Origin: Capitulum mitella
Lineage: Eukaryota; Arthropoda; Thecostraca; Pollicipedomorpha; Pollicipedidae
Length of the DNA: 64,000 nt
Assembly: GCA_030062745.1 (NCBI GenBank)
Contig: CP099845.1
Coordinates: 19,322,903-19,386,902 of the forward strand
Direction of reading: 5' to 3'
In this document: positions 12,501-21,800 of the stretch, piece after piece
Numbering within the stretch: the stretch's first letter is position 1
Layout of the letters: every line of letters starts with the position of its first letter
Notes under the pieces: model-generated
The model's database searches: none
Told to the model about the DNA's origin: nothing
What the model saw: the letters and a program-made list of their open reading frames with translations, nothing else
Translations under genes and position numbers: made by a program

Positions 12501-15500
12501 ATGCGGAATTCCTTCGTGTCACTCCGCAGGGTTTTCCAAGATATCCCTTGTACACGACTATGAAGCGAACAGCTTACGACAGTGCCGAACTTTAGGCAAA
12601 TTCAGAATGTGTCACAGATTGTCTCGGCCGCACGATGCTCAGACCCCGACCACAACTACAAAATTGGCCTATTGACAAAGCGACGACAAAGGCAGGGCAA
12701 AGATGACGTGACAGACTGGTTTCTAGTGACACGGACGAACATCCGTGCTGGCATCGGTAAAAGCACCCACGCGCTCTCGACCCTGATTCCAAGTAGCTGC
12801 ACCGAAAGGACTGCCGACGTTCGCGGCACACTCTCACCGCATCCCGTCTGACGACTCCACACTGTCCCCAGGACGCACCGCTGTCATCGTCACCGCCGTC
12901 ACCGTCTGACGACTTTACACTGTCCCCAGGACGCACCGCTGGCTCCGTCACCGCCGTCACCGACTGACGACTCCACACTGTCCCCAGGACGCACCGCTGG
13001 CGCCGTCACCGCCGTCACCGACTCTGCGGCCACCCGCCGGCGACCAGGTCATCATCAACGCGCGCAGTCTGGTCATCAGGAACCTGACCCGGGCGGCGGC
13101 CGGTCGTTATGTCTGCTCTGCCGTGAACCAGGAGGGCAGCGGCGCCAGCCGGCCCGTGCTGCTGACCGTGAAACGTGAGTGGCGACCGTCCCCCGGGGAC
13201 CGTGAGGGTCCGGGCGGCGGGGGCCGCAGTGCCTCTAGAAATCCTGCCGTCATTTATCGTCCTCTTCTCAATGTGACTTGCGTGTGGTTTTATCTGCTTT
13301 AGATTACAAGGATGTTTGTGTGACGTGGGGTTTAAAGCTTCGTTCTTCACGTGTTTCAGTGACACTCCGGCACGGTTATGCGACCTTTTAGTTCCGACGG
13401 AAGCCAAAACATTTCCGACGTTTATGATAACATCAGATTCTACGTCATATGATTATCCAGACCGCTAGGATCTGAAATTGGATCCCGCGTGGTCCCTTTG
13501 TCTTGAATGCGATGCCATCCTCGTGAGCGCATAAGGCATTCCAGTCTTCGGTGGCAAAATCGAGGATCAGCCATGCTGTAGAACCCTGGGAGCTAAATTA
13601 AAAAAAAAACAATGAACCCATCATTAAAGAGCGACTAGGAAAGAGGCCACTGTGCGTCAAGATGTACTTACGAACCAGAAGAAAGAATACATGTTTTATT
13701 TATGTCCTGTAGGCAGGAAGAAGCGGTTTTCACTCATGTCCAAATCAGTGGACATAAAGCGCAGCTTACAGGCTTCGTGGGCCATCAAAGGGGTGCTCCA
13801 AGAAATAAAACCACCAGGTTCATTTCATATTCTTTCTGCGATGTCGACGACCAATGAGCAGCGGCAGTCAGTGTTTTCGACGTAGTTTGGCAGCGGTGAC
13901 ACGACATGGACTGTTTTAGACACGCCGGCGTGTGGCAGAGGCCAGAGGAGACGGTACGCCGTGGCCCTGCACGAAACGGCGCAGGTCAGCTGCCAGGTGG
14001 AGGCTGTGCCTGCCGACGTGACCTACCAATGGCAGTTCAACAGCTCTAAAGAGACTCTCGATCTTCCTCACGCTCTGGTAATTTCTTTTGTGCTATGGTC
14101 GATTTGCTCGCACGAGGTCGCATAAAGAGTAAAGATGTCGATTTTGGCAACCCTCATTGTCCAAGTCCAGTCTGGTCTACGATGTATCATTCCAAATCAG
14201 CAGGGTGAAACCCGTTAATTGTTGGTGTCATGTATATACCGATATGTAGGGCCGATGTCGAACAATGCAAATTGGTTCATTTTCAATTATCAATAAAACG
14301 TCGAGCCCCATTCTGGTGGTGAAACTTTGATAGCGAACGGCCACTTGTTGGCTTTCGCAGAGTACGAGCCGAGGACTGAGCAGCATAGTCTCCTATACGC
14401 CAAAAACAGATATGGACTACGGACAGCTACTGTGTACAGCTGAAAACGAAGTCGGCAAGATGAGTGCCCCTTGTGTCTTCGATATCGTTGTTGCAGGTCG
14501 GTATGATCTGTTTGAAATGACTGTTAACGCAAGATAATAATAATACGGTTATGTTGCTGGACCACATCTCGTGGCATTCTGTTGCATGTTGTGCTGTAAC
14601 ACCACAGTCGCCGTTTCATCAGGCTTGTAACAAACAAGTGTAGAGATGGTGAGATTTACTGTCAGCATCATTCTGCCCTTGAAACTGAACCCACACGTAC
14701 ATTGAGCCCGCACTTCTTCCCCCCGCACCGCTGACCTCGCGCCGCGCGCGACAGGGCCGCCGGAGCCGCCCAGCAACTGCTCGCTGGTGAACCAGACGTC
14801 GCGCTCGCTGGCGGTGGCGTGCGCGTCCGACGCCGGTGGCGAACCGCGCCTCTTCGTGGCCGAGCTGCACGACGCGGCCGGCCGCCGCCTGGTGCGCAAC
14901 CTAACCGCGCCGGAGCCCGTGTTCGCGGTGACGGCGCTGCCGGCCGGCCTCGAGCTGCGGCTGCGGCTGTACGCGGTGAACGGCCGCGGCCGCAGCCGCG
15001 CCGTCGTGCTCGACGGCTTCACGCTGAAGGCGGCCGAGAAGCGGATGCGCGCTGACGCGGGTGGGTGCCGGCGGCGTGCGGTCCGTGGCGGGTCCGTTTC
15101 AGGTGTGACGTGGTCTGCTTATGGACTGTTTGGTGGTGGGCACGGTTTGTGCAGTTCATGGGTTGAATTGGCCACCGCTGCCGCGAAGCGGCGACGGTCC
15201 GGCATGGCGAAATGTCTGGCTATTCGTGGTCCAGCTAATTGATGGCGTCACTGCCGACTCGTGCGACGCCATGCTGGTGAGGCTTCTTTCTGTGGGAGGG
15301 CCATGGTTAATAGATGGAAGCCGCACTTTCGCTATCCTCGGGTCAATTAGGCATCCGTCCGTGCATGATGAGTCACTATGAGAACACAAAACATTTTTCT
15401 TTAAAAGAAAGATTTGCCGATTAAGTGCTTAATTTCGTTGATCTGACACTGTTATTGTGCCCCATTGACGTTAAGTTTCAGGCATTTCAGCTGTACACAC

Positions 15501-16516
15501 TGACAACGGATTATGTAAAAGCGAAATGTGTTGAAAATTAGTGACATTTTTAAAGATTTTCTTGTGGCCTATGGATTCTAATACACCGCCGTTTGGCTAT
15601 CAGTAACTGTTCCTCGTATTTTCATTTGCTCTAATCGGGGGCGTTCCTCTCATCTGTGAACATTTACAGGAATCCACTGTCGCGATAAATTTTCCATTAA
15701 TTCTATTCCCGGCAAGGGGGATAAATCCGCCCCCCCTCCGGGTTTTTTGCTTGCCAATTCCAGGGTTTTTGACGCAGCTTTTGAAACTTGGTCACTTTTC
15801 TTAGCTATTCTTTCTACGTACTGTGACAACATTTCGAAATCCTGTTTTGCTCAGGCGCGGAGCCAGGTAACGTTTTTGGGAGGCGCCTCGGGCTATTTTT
15901 GGCCCTGCTGAGGGTAAAAGAAAAATGAATGCCAAAAATAGCGTTTTTAAGATAGAACTTAAAACTGTATATGGATATATAGCTAAATAGTTGGGCAACG
16001 TGTAAATACAATTTTGTTCATCTGAGGTCACTTTAAAAGGTCAGGTCAAGGTCAAAAGCAAAATTTGGTTTTATAGTAATGATTTCGACGCTATTTTTTA
16101 AATGCCAAACCCAAAATTACATGATATAGAAGGGTGCCCTCGACTTGTGTATCAAGTTTCAGCTCGATATCAGTTCGAGTCACGGAGCTATGACTTAAAA
16201 TGCCAGTGTGCGTACCCTATATCACAATAGCCGTAAAATGATTTTTTTGATATAGTGAATGCAAATGATTGTAAACGTTTACAGATAATATTAAATGCAC
16301 ACGAGATCATGCTAAAGGAATCCAAGGTCACTTGAGGCCATTTAAGGTCAAAGGTTGCAAGTTGATCTGAAGAGCATGTGACCATGACAGTTCCCCCTTT
16401 TTCATGTCCCTGACACCGTCTATGGCAGCAATATACAAACATGGTAATACGATTTGTACTCCTTCAGCATAACATGACTATCAGAAGCCAAAAATGTTAT
16501 TTATGTAATACATACA

Positions 16517-16563
<47 letters not shown>

Positions 16564-18816
16564 TACAAAAAGCTTTTACCTTTTGTCCATTCAGTTTTTG
16601 AAGAACAAATCGTTCTATTTTTGAAACGCCTATGAATTTCCTCAAAATTTCAGGTGTGTGCACCAATGGCAAAAGTCCCATCCATTATCTCTCGATTCAT
16701 GCCAATTTCATTGAAATCAGTCCATAAACATCGGAGTTATAAGACGTTCAAAAGTACCCCCAATTCTGATATTTTTCACTTGTATCCACACCCCTTTCAA
16801 AATTTTCAAAATTTCTTTCTTTAATAGTGTAGTTTACGCAATGACAAATCGATTGCCGTTTGTTGCGATGAAATCGGATGTGTGGTTCTCGAGATCTCAG
16901 GGGAACGAATCCGCCCCCCACTGCCTAGAACCGCCCATGCCGTCTAGCCCTCCGGGAATAGGTTTAATGCCCGCCTGAGCTGAACATCGCGACTACCAAC
17001 GGCACGGACTTTCAGCAGTTCGTAAAGTCGCCGCTCACGACCCTTGGCGGTCACGCGACTGCGCCACTCAAGCTGAGCAATGCAGGCTCAGTTTGACAGC
17101 GCTCCGCTCGACAGATCCCCGAGCGGACAAGTCGCTCGCCTTCAATCCGGTGATTGGCTGCCTGATCGGCCTGGTCGTCTCTCTGGCGCTGATTGCGGCC
17201 GTCGCCGTGTTCTGCACCAAATCCGTCCGGTGAGCGAACTCCTCTGGGAACGCGACCCGTTTTAGGAGGCTCAGAGTCGATCCCTTATGCTTTGTAAGGG
17301 CGTTGTGACTGCGTTACGTAACCGCTTGTCACCGGAGAGTGGCTTCTCTCATATGGGTTTGTTTGGAGCTCTGTTTTGATCTTGGGTCCTGCGTTCACCG
17401 AGCGACGTGTGCAGAGGGCGCAGAGACCCTGCACTCTCTCCCATTCCTCACCGCCTCGCCTCGAAAAAATATCTATTTGCCTAGAATGCGTTTCTGCGAT
17501 ATGTACAGTTTATTTATTTATTTATTTTCTATTTTTTACCCCGTGCCATCTTCGATAACGCCATTTCGTCGACCAAGCAGACGCAAAACAAGTCAACCTG
17601 ACCGGGAGAAAACGAGCGAGGCCAGACGCCCTCACACGAAACGCAAGAGTGGATTCGAATCAGACGCGGAAGAACATCCATCGGAACGAATTTTGACAAT
17701 ATGTCAGCTGGATGAGCTTAATCCAGACGTCGTTCCCACGCAAGGTTGGAAACATATAACATATCCTGTGCACATAGAGGGGAGAATGAGCTATGGTTTC
17801 TTAAAAATGTTATGTACAAATTAGTCCATTCATTGTTATTGCAGATTTTGTGAGGGTGAGCAACCGGATCGGCACAAATTCATCGCGTGAAAGTACCGCG
17901 TTTTTTTTATCTTTGAATAGCAATCTGGTGATTCTTGAAACAAGACCTTACTAGTGAGTTAAGCGACGGAATTTTAGTCCCAGCATAATACGACACAGAC
18001 GCAAATTTCGCTTGACAGAAATGTCGTGACAAAGACAAAAAACACGTCGCAGATATTTCCAGGCATGCATTCCATCGATTCCTATGTATCGTATGTATCA
18101 ACGCATTCGCTGAGTCGCATTATCTTTGATCATCAGAGGGATGATGGATATTATGCATGACATACAGAGCTGAAAATCACGCATGGACGTAAACACAACT
18201 GTGTTCTCAGACTCGGAGTATCCACCGTATGAATCAACGCATTTGCTGAATCACCTTAGCGTCGAATCACCAAGCAGCTGTTGGACACATAATGTACCTG
18301 CACCCGCCGTTAACAAGAAACACCCGGTGAGTATTCCTGCCTTCCGCTCGATACCGTTAATCTCCGAGTTTAATGTAGTTTTAAGACGATCGGAAAATGT
18401 TGACCGGTGTTGGTAAACCCCGACAAAAACCAGACCCTTTTTTGAACGTTTTCTCGATGTCACGGCTTCATTCGTCTCCGAATTCTTGCCGTACAGTATC
18501 CATCATTCAAAGTACACTTTTCAGCCTCGACATTCGAAATTCATTGCAGCCACACCACGTATTACCACCTTGTGCTCGCTGTCACCGTGCGCTGTTCCCA
18601 CTGACCGCGACCGCCGCCGTTTCCATCTGCCGCCGTGCGTCGCAGGTGAGCGGGTCGGCGTGCGTGGAGCTGGCGGTGCCCAGGTGCGGCGGGCCGTGCC
18701 AGGTATCCTCCGGAGCAGCCCTCAGTGACGTCCCCGACGGTCGGCCCTCGCGCGACCTCAGGGACGTCGACCTGAGGATAGCGCTGCTCAGTAGTCCCCA
18801 GGAGAGCGTCGTGTGA
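3425..18816 (+). CDS. side: Sidestep-family immunoglobulin cell-surface receptor (3' part, 13 exons)
   Basis: Assembled from exons 3425-3533, 9082-9285, 9938-10092, 10860-11004, 12032-12162, 12988-13174, 13920-14077, 14361-14496, 14755-15060, 17115-17229, 17581-17744, 18211-18326 and 18646-18816. From 9082 on every junction is GT-AG and every phase matches, giving about 661 residues to TGA. Domain order is Ig2, Ig3, Ig4, Ig5, fibronectin III, transmembrane helix, tail. Family marks are PLSVEILG and RPPANVSWW in Ig3, YAPSVSLRLG opening Ig4, AGPPEPPSNC opening FnIII, and DELNPDVVP in the tail. In Drosophila, Sidestep proteins are membrane-bound ligands of Beat receptors that guide motor axons; that is family knowledge. 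Which of the several side paralogues this is cannot be told. Ig1 and the signal peptide are outside or unseen. The first exon listed is out of phase by one base. The last ends in a class I PDZ-ligand-like SVV. Confidence 0.92.
6055..6084. repeat. Imperfect hairpin, 13-bp arms with 4-nt loop
   Basis: The arm AATATCCGATGAC pairs with GTCATTGGATATT around an ATCA loop, with one G-T type mismatch. It sits in AT-rich intron among degenerate copies of words such as 'gacatcag' and 'cagccatt' (6040-6200). No function is assigned. Confidence 0.6.
6480..7770. mobile_element. Non-autonomous TTAA-bounded DNA element, family A (piggyBac-like MITE)
   Basis: The left end is TTAACCTGGCACTGCTAGGG. The right end read backwards is TTAACCCCGGGACCGCCTGGC. 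The ends are therefore short imperfect inverted repeats inside a TTAA duplication, the target used by piggyBac-type elements. The length is 1,291 bp. No transposase-like frame is visible, so it is non-autonomous. The interior has many AGGTCA/TGACCT half-sites (for example near 6628, 6970 and 7130). The family assignment is inference from ends and target only. Confidence 0.6.
8895..9072 (+). promoter_or_regulatory. Array of CTGAC branch-point-like words before a 3' splice site
   Basis: CTGAC or TTGAC followed by C/T recurs many times in the last 180 bases of the intron, roughly every 8-20 bases (for example CTGACCTCGCCTGACCTCGC around 9034-9053). The stretch is pyrimidine-rich and ends at the acceptor at 9080-9081. 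CTGAC fits the metazoan branch-point consensus, so this may be a redundant branch-point tract; it may also simply be low-complexity repeat. Confidence 0.45.
9082..9285 (+). CDS. side: Sidestep-like exon: second half of Ig2
   Basis: The acceptor is cggcccag and the donor gtgagt, phase 1 to 1, 204 bp. It encodes RPAPRVSWLRDGR (C strand with the core Trp), then LRLPALGRADLLTRLTCVA (F strand with the second cysteine) and a TNSNVSRPQ turn typical of Sidestep Ig2. The exon is extremely GC-rich, unlike the flanking intron except the block just upstream. Confidence 0.92.
9705..9955 (+). repeat. 70-bp minisatellite straddling an exon start
   Basis: There are three whole 70-bp units (starting 9705, 9775 and 9845), nearly identical, then a fourth (9915) that runs across the acceptor at 9936-9937 into the Ig3 exon. 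Each unit repeats the acceptor (tgcgtgtcccag) and a version of the exon's first bases (CCCGCTGTC.GTG). The decoy units also carry a strong donor-like gtgagt shortly after the decoy acceptor. Seventy is not a multiple of three, so use of an upstream decoy would shift frame. Confidence 0.92.
9938..10092 (+). CDS. side: Sidestep-like exon: first half of Ig3
   Basis: The acceptor is gcgtcccag and the donor gtatac, phase 1 to 0. It encodes PLSVEILGSARAPLVVG, then YSLVCRSQGSRPPANVSWW (first cysteine and core Trp-Trp) and the C' strand LAGRQLSGESTT. The RPPA-x-SWW signature is very typical of Sidestep Ig3. The start lies inside the last unit of the 70-bp array. Confidence 0.93.
10860..11004 (+). CDS. 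side: Sidestep-like exon: second half of Ig3
   Basis: The acceptor is ttccgccag and the donor gtagga, phase 0 to 1. It encodes VSEEGNVTMSTLSFQPLSRD, then HGQKLVCRAENDHV (second cysteine) and LEATRLLDIR. With the first base of the next exon pair the split codon makes Tyr, giving the family's DIRYAPSV linker. The intron before it (10093-10859) shows nothing recognisable. Confidence 0.93.
11005..12031 (+). other. Sidestep-like intron, nothing recognised
   Basis: This is an AT-richer intron of about 1 kb. I see no repeat arrays, RNA genes or coding homology in it. Confidence 0.5.
12032..12162 (+). CDS. side: Sidestep-like exon: first half of Ig4
   Basis: The acceptor is cgcccggcag and the donor gtgggt, phase 1 to 0. 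It encodes APSVSLRLGKALDPANIRQG, then TDVYFDCSISANPSVYSVAW (first cysteine and core Trp) and LHD. The phrase DVYFDC-x-I-x-ANP is diagnostic of the family's Ig4. Confidence 0.94.
12844..13020 (+). repeat. 58-bp minisatellite straddling an exon start
   Basis: Units start at 12844, 12902 and 12960, with a truncated fourth at 13018. Each carries ACTGTCCCCAG/GACGCACCGCTG, the acceptor plus the exon's first codons. The decoy acceptors are at 12870-12871 and 12928-12929; the deduced real one is 12986-12987. The third unit supplies the first residues of the exon (DAPLAPSPPSPT), so the array contributes coding sequence. The 58-bp period would shift frame if a decoy were used. Confidence 0.92.
12988..13174 (+). 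CDS. side: Sidestep-like exon: second half of Ig4, starting in a minisatellite
   Basis: The acceptor is actgtccccag and the donor gtgagt, phase 0 to 1. After a Pro-rich opening derived from the array (DAPLAPSPPSPT) it encodes DQVIINARSLVIRNLTRAAA, GRYVCSAVNQEGSGAS (second cysteine) and VLLTVK. The Pro-rich stretch replaces the usual short C' loop. If an acceptor further in is used in vivo the exon would be shorter; transcript data would decide. Confidence 0.88.
13175..13919 (+). other. Sidestep-like intron, nothing recognised
   Basis: This is a 745-bp intron. It has a poly-A run near 13598 and no other structure I can support. Confidence 0.5.
13920..14077 (+). CDS. side: Sidestep-like exon: first half of Ig5
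   Basis: The acceptor is ctgttttag and the donor gtaatt, phase 1 to 0. It encodes TPACGRGQRRRYAVALHETA, then QVSCQVEAVPADVTYQWQF (first cysteine, core Trp) and NSSKETLDLP. The order 'AP-C ... V ... C.v.A.P..V...W.FN.S....l' is the Sidestep Ig5 pattern. The Arg-rich RGQRRR is not usual in the family. Confidence 0.9.
14361..14496 (+). CDS. side: Sidestep-like exon: second half of Ig5
   Basis: The acceptor is gctttcgcag and the donor gtcggt, phase 0 to 1. It encodes LSSIVSYTPKTDMDYGQLLC (second cysteine), AENEVGKMSAPCVFDIVVA. The MDYG-x-LLC and APCVF phrases are strongly conserved in the family. Codon use is less GC-biased than in the neighbouring FnIII exon. Confidence 0.94.
14755..15060 (+). 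CDS. side: Sidestep-like exon: fibronectin type III domain
   Basis: The acceptor is cgcgcgacag and the donor gtgggt, phase 1 to 1, 306 bp. It encodes GPPEPPSNCSLVNQTSRSLA, then a beta-rich stretch ending LRLRLYAVNGRGRSRAVVL. The AGPPEP opening and the Tyr-x-x-N-G-R-G-R-S close are the FnIII start and G-strand region. Codons almost all end in G or C. No Ig-type cysteine pair is expected or seen. Confidence 0.92.
15697..16967. mobile_element. Non-autonomous TTAA-bounded DNA element, family B copy 1
   Basis: It lies in the intron between the FnIII and transmembrane exons. The left end is TTAATTCTATTCCCGGC and the right end read backwards is TTAAACCTATTCCCGG, so the 12-base end TTCCCGG with TTAA target is clear. 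It is 1,271 bp and aligns over its whole length with the copy at 27563-28782. G-run/C-run hairpin-like stretches lie just inside both ends. A (TA)n run at about 16518-16562 interrupts it and is absent from the sister copy. It has no transposase frame. Confidence 0.85.
16518..16563. repeat. (TA)n microsatellite
   Basis: About 23 TA units with one TG, lying inside the family B element. The sister copy at 28.37 kb lacks the run, so it expanded after the copies separated. Confidence 0.9.
17115..17229 (+). CDS. side: Sidestep-like exon: juxtamembrane and transmembrane helix
   Basis: The acceptor is cgctcgacag and the donor gtgagc, phase 1 to 2. It encodes DPRADKSLAFNPVIG, then the helix CLIGLVVSLALIAAVAVFC (about 22 hydrophobic residues with PVIG) and TKSVR as stop-transfer. 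It follows an extracellular FnIII exon and precedes a charged exon, so it is type I topology. Confidence 0.9.
17581..17744 (+). CDS. side: Sidestep-like exon: cytoplasmic tail 1
   Basis: The acceptor is cgaccaagcag and the donor gttgga, phase 2 to 1. It encodes RKTSQPDREKTSEARRPHTK, RKSGFESDAEEHPSERI and QLDELNPDVVPTQ. The acidic NPDVVP phrase resembles the NPD(V/I)IP motif of Sidestep tails. The RKTS and RKSGFES stretches look like kinase sites. Base composition is close to the introns, and recognition rests on phases and the NPDVVP motif. Confidence 0.8.
18211..18326 (+). CDS. side: Sidestep-like exon: cytoplasmic tail 2
   Basis: The acceptor is gtgttctcag and the donor gtgagt, phase 1 to 0. 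It encodes DSEYPPYESTHLLNHLSVES, then a Ser/Pro/His-rich end KKHP. DSEYPP right after a NPDVVP segment fits the family. No known domain is present. Confidence 0.78.
18646..18816 (+). CDS. side: Sidestep-like last exon: C-terminal tail with PDZ-type end
   Basis: The acceptor is cgtcgcag and it is open to TGA at 18814-18816. It encodes 56 residues including RDLRDVDLRIALLSSPQ and the end ESVV. The C-terminal S-V-V fits a class I PDZ ligand (S/T-x-hydrophobic). A Cys-rich stretch (CGGPC) is of unknown meaning. The pyrimidine tract before it is strong. I found no clear AATAAA close downstream. Confidence 0.8.
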   Translation: MSGSACVELAVPRCGGPCQVSSGAALSDVPDGRPSRDLRDVDLRIALLSSPQESVV

Positions 18817-21800
18817 TACGCCGCGGAGAGGGCGCTCCGGTCCGGGCGCCGGCGCAGCGGCCTTCCGACCGAGGCAATCGGAGCGTGTCCTCTGCCTGAA
18901 GAGACGACGGCCGCGGGAGGACCTGCACAAAATCGTCCACCGAGCTTTTCTTTATTTTTGTGTTGGTTTTTTAAGACATTGGGCAGTTTCAGTCGGCGTA
19001 GTAGGAACCTCGTGTCCGTTGAAGTCATTGGGTACCCTGGTCGCAGTGCAGGAACCATGGAAAATGTGATGCTGAGCCGATGGGGGGTTGCTACGGTACG
19101 CGTGGCAGAGTAATGTACTGTCGCGTAAGTTTTCGTTGTTGGTAGAAACGTCTGCGACGTTCCATCTCTGTACAATTAATTCTTAGAGTGAGATTTATTT
19201 TTTTCTGCAAAGTTAGGATCAACTTGTCGTAGAGCGAATGCAAACTGTTCAAAATATGTGGTTGCCACAAAGATTCCCTGGGAAGAAATGATTCGTTGCT
19301 GTTTCTTTTTTTGCGACATTTACGCTCACGTTGTGCAGCACGCTCGGTCTTGCACTGTGTTTATTTCTCGGTATTTAATCTGAGCTCCAAATATCATATG
19401 GACGATGTTGATATCTACTGTTCTCTCCTGTTAAGTGTGATCCGTCGTACTGTTTGCTGAAAAAAATATTCTGAATGACTGATAGCTCTTCTTTTCAGCT
19501 GAAAGTCAGAGATGATGTGAAAGTATTGTCTGGTGCGTAAGGTACTAATGCACAGAGAAAACTTGCGGAAGTCTGACTGAATCATCCAACCCTGAGCACT
19601 TTCAAGGTCTCACTTCACAAGTCAATGTTAACCATTATTCCTATCAGTCATCCAAAGTCGGCAGAAAGTTCATGGCTCATGATGTCTCTGCCCGTGTTGC
19701 AGCAGCATGTCGCCCCTTACAGACAAGAATCGTTGATGCAGAGTTCAAGATCGGTATTTTTCAAGATAACAGTTTATGTCTTATTAATAAGATCCATTTG
19801 CTGATTTATTGGACGAATATGGGGAGCTCACTATTAGAACAATAACTAATAACGTCACATTCACCATCACCCGAATCCTGTGTTTCCAAAGAACGCGAGC
19901 TGCAGGTAAAAGATCTGTCGAGCCAACCGAGTTGGCGTAATCGTTCGCCGGCCGGATGTCAAGTCAGGCCTTGCAATAACAACATGAAAATAGCAGCATA
20001 TTCCATCATCACGCTGCAATTTTCTGAGATCTGCTGGAGGCCGATAAAGCTCCGAAACAATCTTATTTGATGTCTGATATAACCATGCTCATGGGCAACG
20101 CGGTCCCGAAGGCAACGCTAACTCATACAGCTAAAGGACCGTATTATGCAGTTTTCAAGAGACTCATTTGTTTCGCTTGCCGCATCGCGAACCCAGAAAA
20201 GATACGTTTGAAGTGTCCATGCTCAGGACGCTTCGACGCCTCGCACGACGACGCTCGGCGCTCGACGCCTCACGGCTGTTGAAGTGTCCATGATTCATGT
20301 GCAATTAACTGTCCTTCCCAATAGCACTTCCTTTGCCTCGAATGCAAACCACGCTGCTACGACACAGACCGACAGTTTCGCCAAAATGCGTTTTTCAGGT
20401 TGGGGAGGGGTAGTTCTGAGGGTGGCGGGACTTTGGGTGCTTTGAAGTCAGTGACAGGGCTTTGGCCAGCGACCTTACGAAATTGCGCTGCTTTGGAAAG
20501 TCATTTTGGTGTCATGCCGTCCCCAGATCCGTCATTTATTTTCAGACATGCCTGTAGTTTACGCGAGGCACGCATTTTCCCGCAGCTGTCTGACTATCAT
20601 GCTTAGCCATTTCTCTCTCGTTCTATGTTTTATATCTTTGATTTGCTATCATTCCATTTCCATTCTTATTGCCAACTAATTTGTCTTCATAACAGGGGTG
20701 ATGGAACGGGGGGGGGGGGGGGCAGAGTGGCAGCTGCCCTCAAACTTTGGGTAACGTTTAACACTAACTCTATGGCGTTGCATGGCAAGAAACGAGGTAA
20801 AAATCGCATTTGCCCCTACCCCCATCTCCACAGACGTTCCACCACTCCTGCTTCATAGCCTATGTGATCATTATGTTTCGAATGTGTTTGTCAGTCTGAC
20901 GTTTTACTTTTTACGTTGCGCAGTTTTTCCATTTCCCGATGGCTTCCACCGACTGAGCGCAGCTCGTGTCCGAAGCCTGCTGGCCCCACAGTCGGCAGGC
21001 TAGTCTGACGGGCCGGCGCTCGACGCCGCTACATCTCCACGGTAGGCCTCACCTGGCTCGATCGGAGGTTCCTCGCCGACGGCCGCTCGTCGGCAACGAC
21101 GCGATAAAAATAACAGCACGCCAACAATGGCTGGCTTCTGCGGATCGGCTGCCGACCCGCCGATGCCTCAGCAGGCGGCGGCGTCGCGGTGTGTATTATT
21201 CCCAGGGTACCGACCAGGGGTGGGGGGGGGAGGGGTGGACCTCCACACCGAGTGGAACAGATAGGATGACTGAAACATCTAATATTGAATCGAACACATT
21301 GAATCCACGAGGGGAGGAGGAGGCGGCGCCCAGGACCGGCAGGCGGGTCTCACATCCATCAAAGTCAGCGTCACATGTTTTCGTGTTCGGCCACTTGCGC
21401 ATGGCGCACCGAGCTAGCGATGGACACGGTATGTGAAAACCACAGCACGCCTCTGACCGTTGTGACCGCTCTCTGGTTATCCCGCGATGGCGCCGCTGGG
21501 CTCAAACGTCGAGTATTTCAGTAAGCTGACATGAGGTACAGGAATCGCGTGTGAAACAGTGCTTAGGGACATGGAAATTTTTGGTTAATTTTAAACATTA
21601 ATTGTTTGGAACTACATGGGACGAATTTACCGAGAAATGGCTACGGCTTAATGGGCCTTGAAAACGCCCTAACGTTAATGGTTAGAATTACGCGTTAAAT
21701 GAAACAGTTACTGAATTCTGATTATTCCACATGCATATCGTGTTCCAAGCAAACGATACCTATGAAAAACCAGAAGTCGTCAAGAATCCCGGGAGGTACG

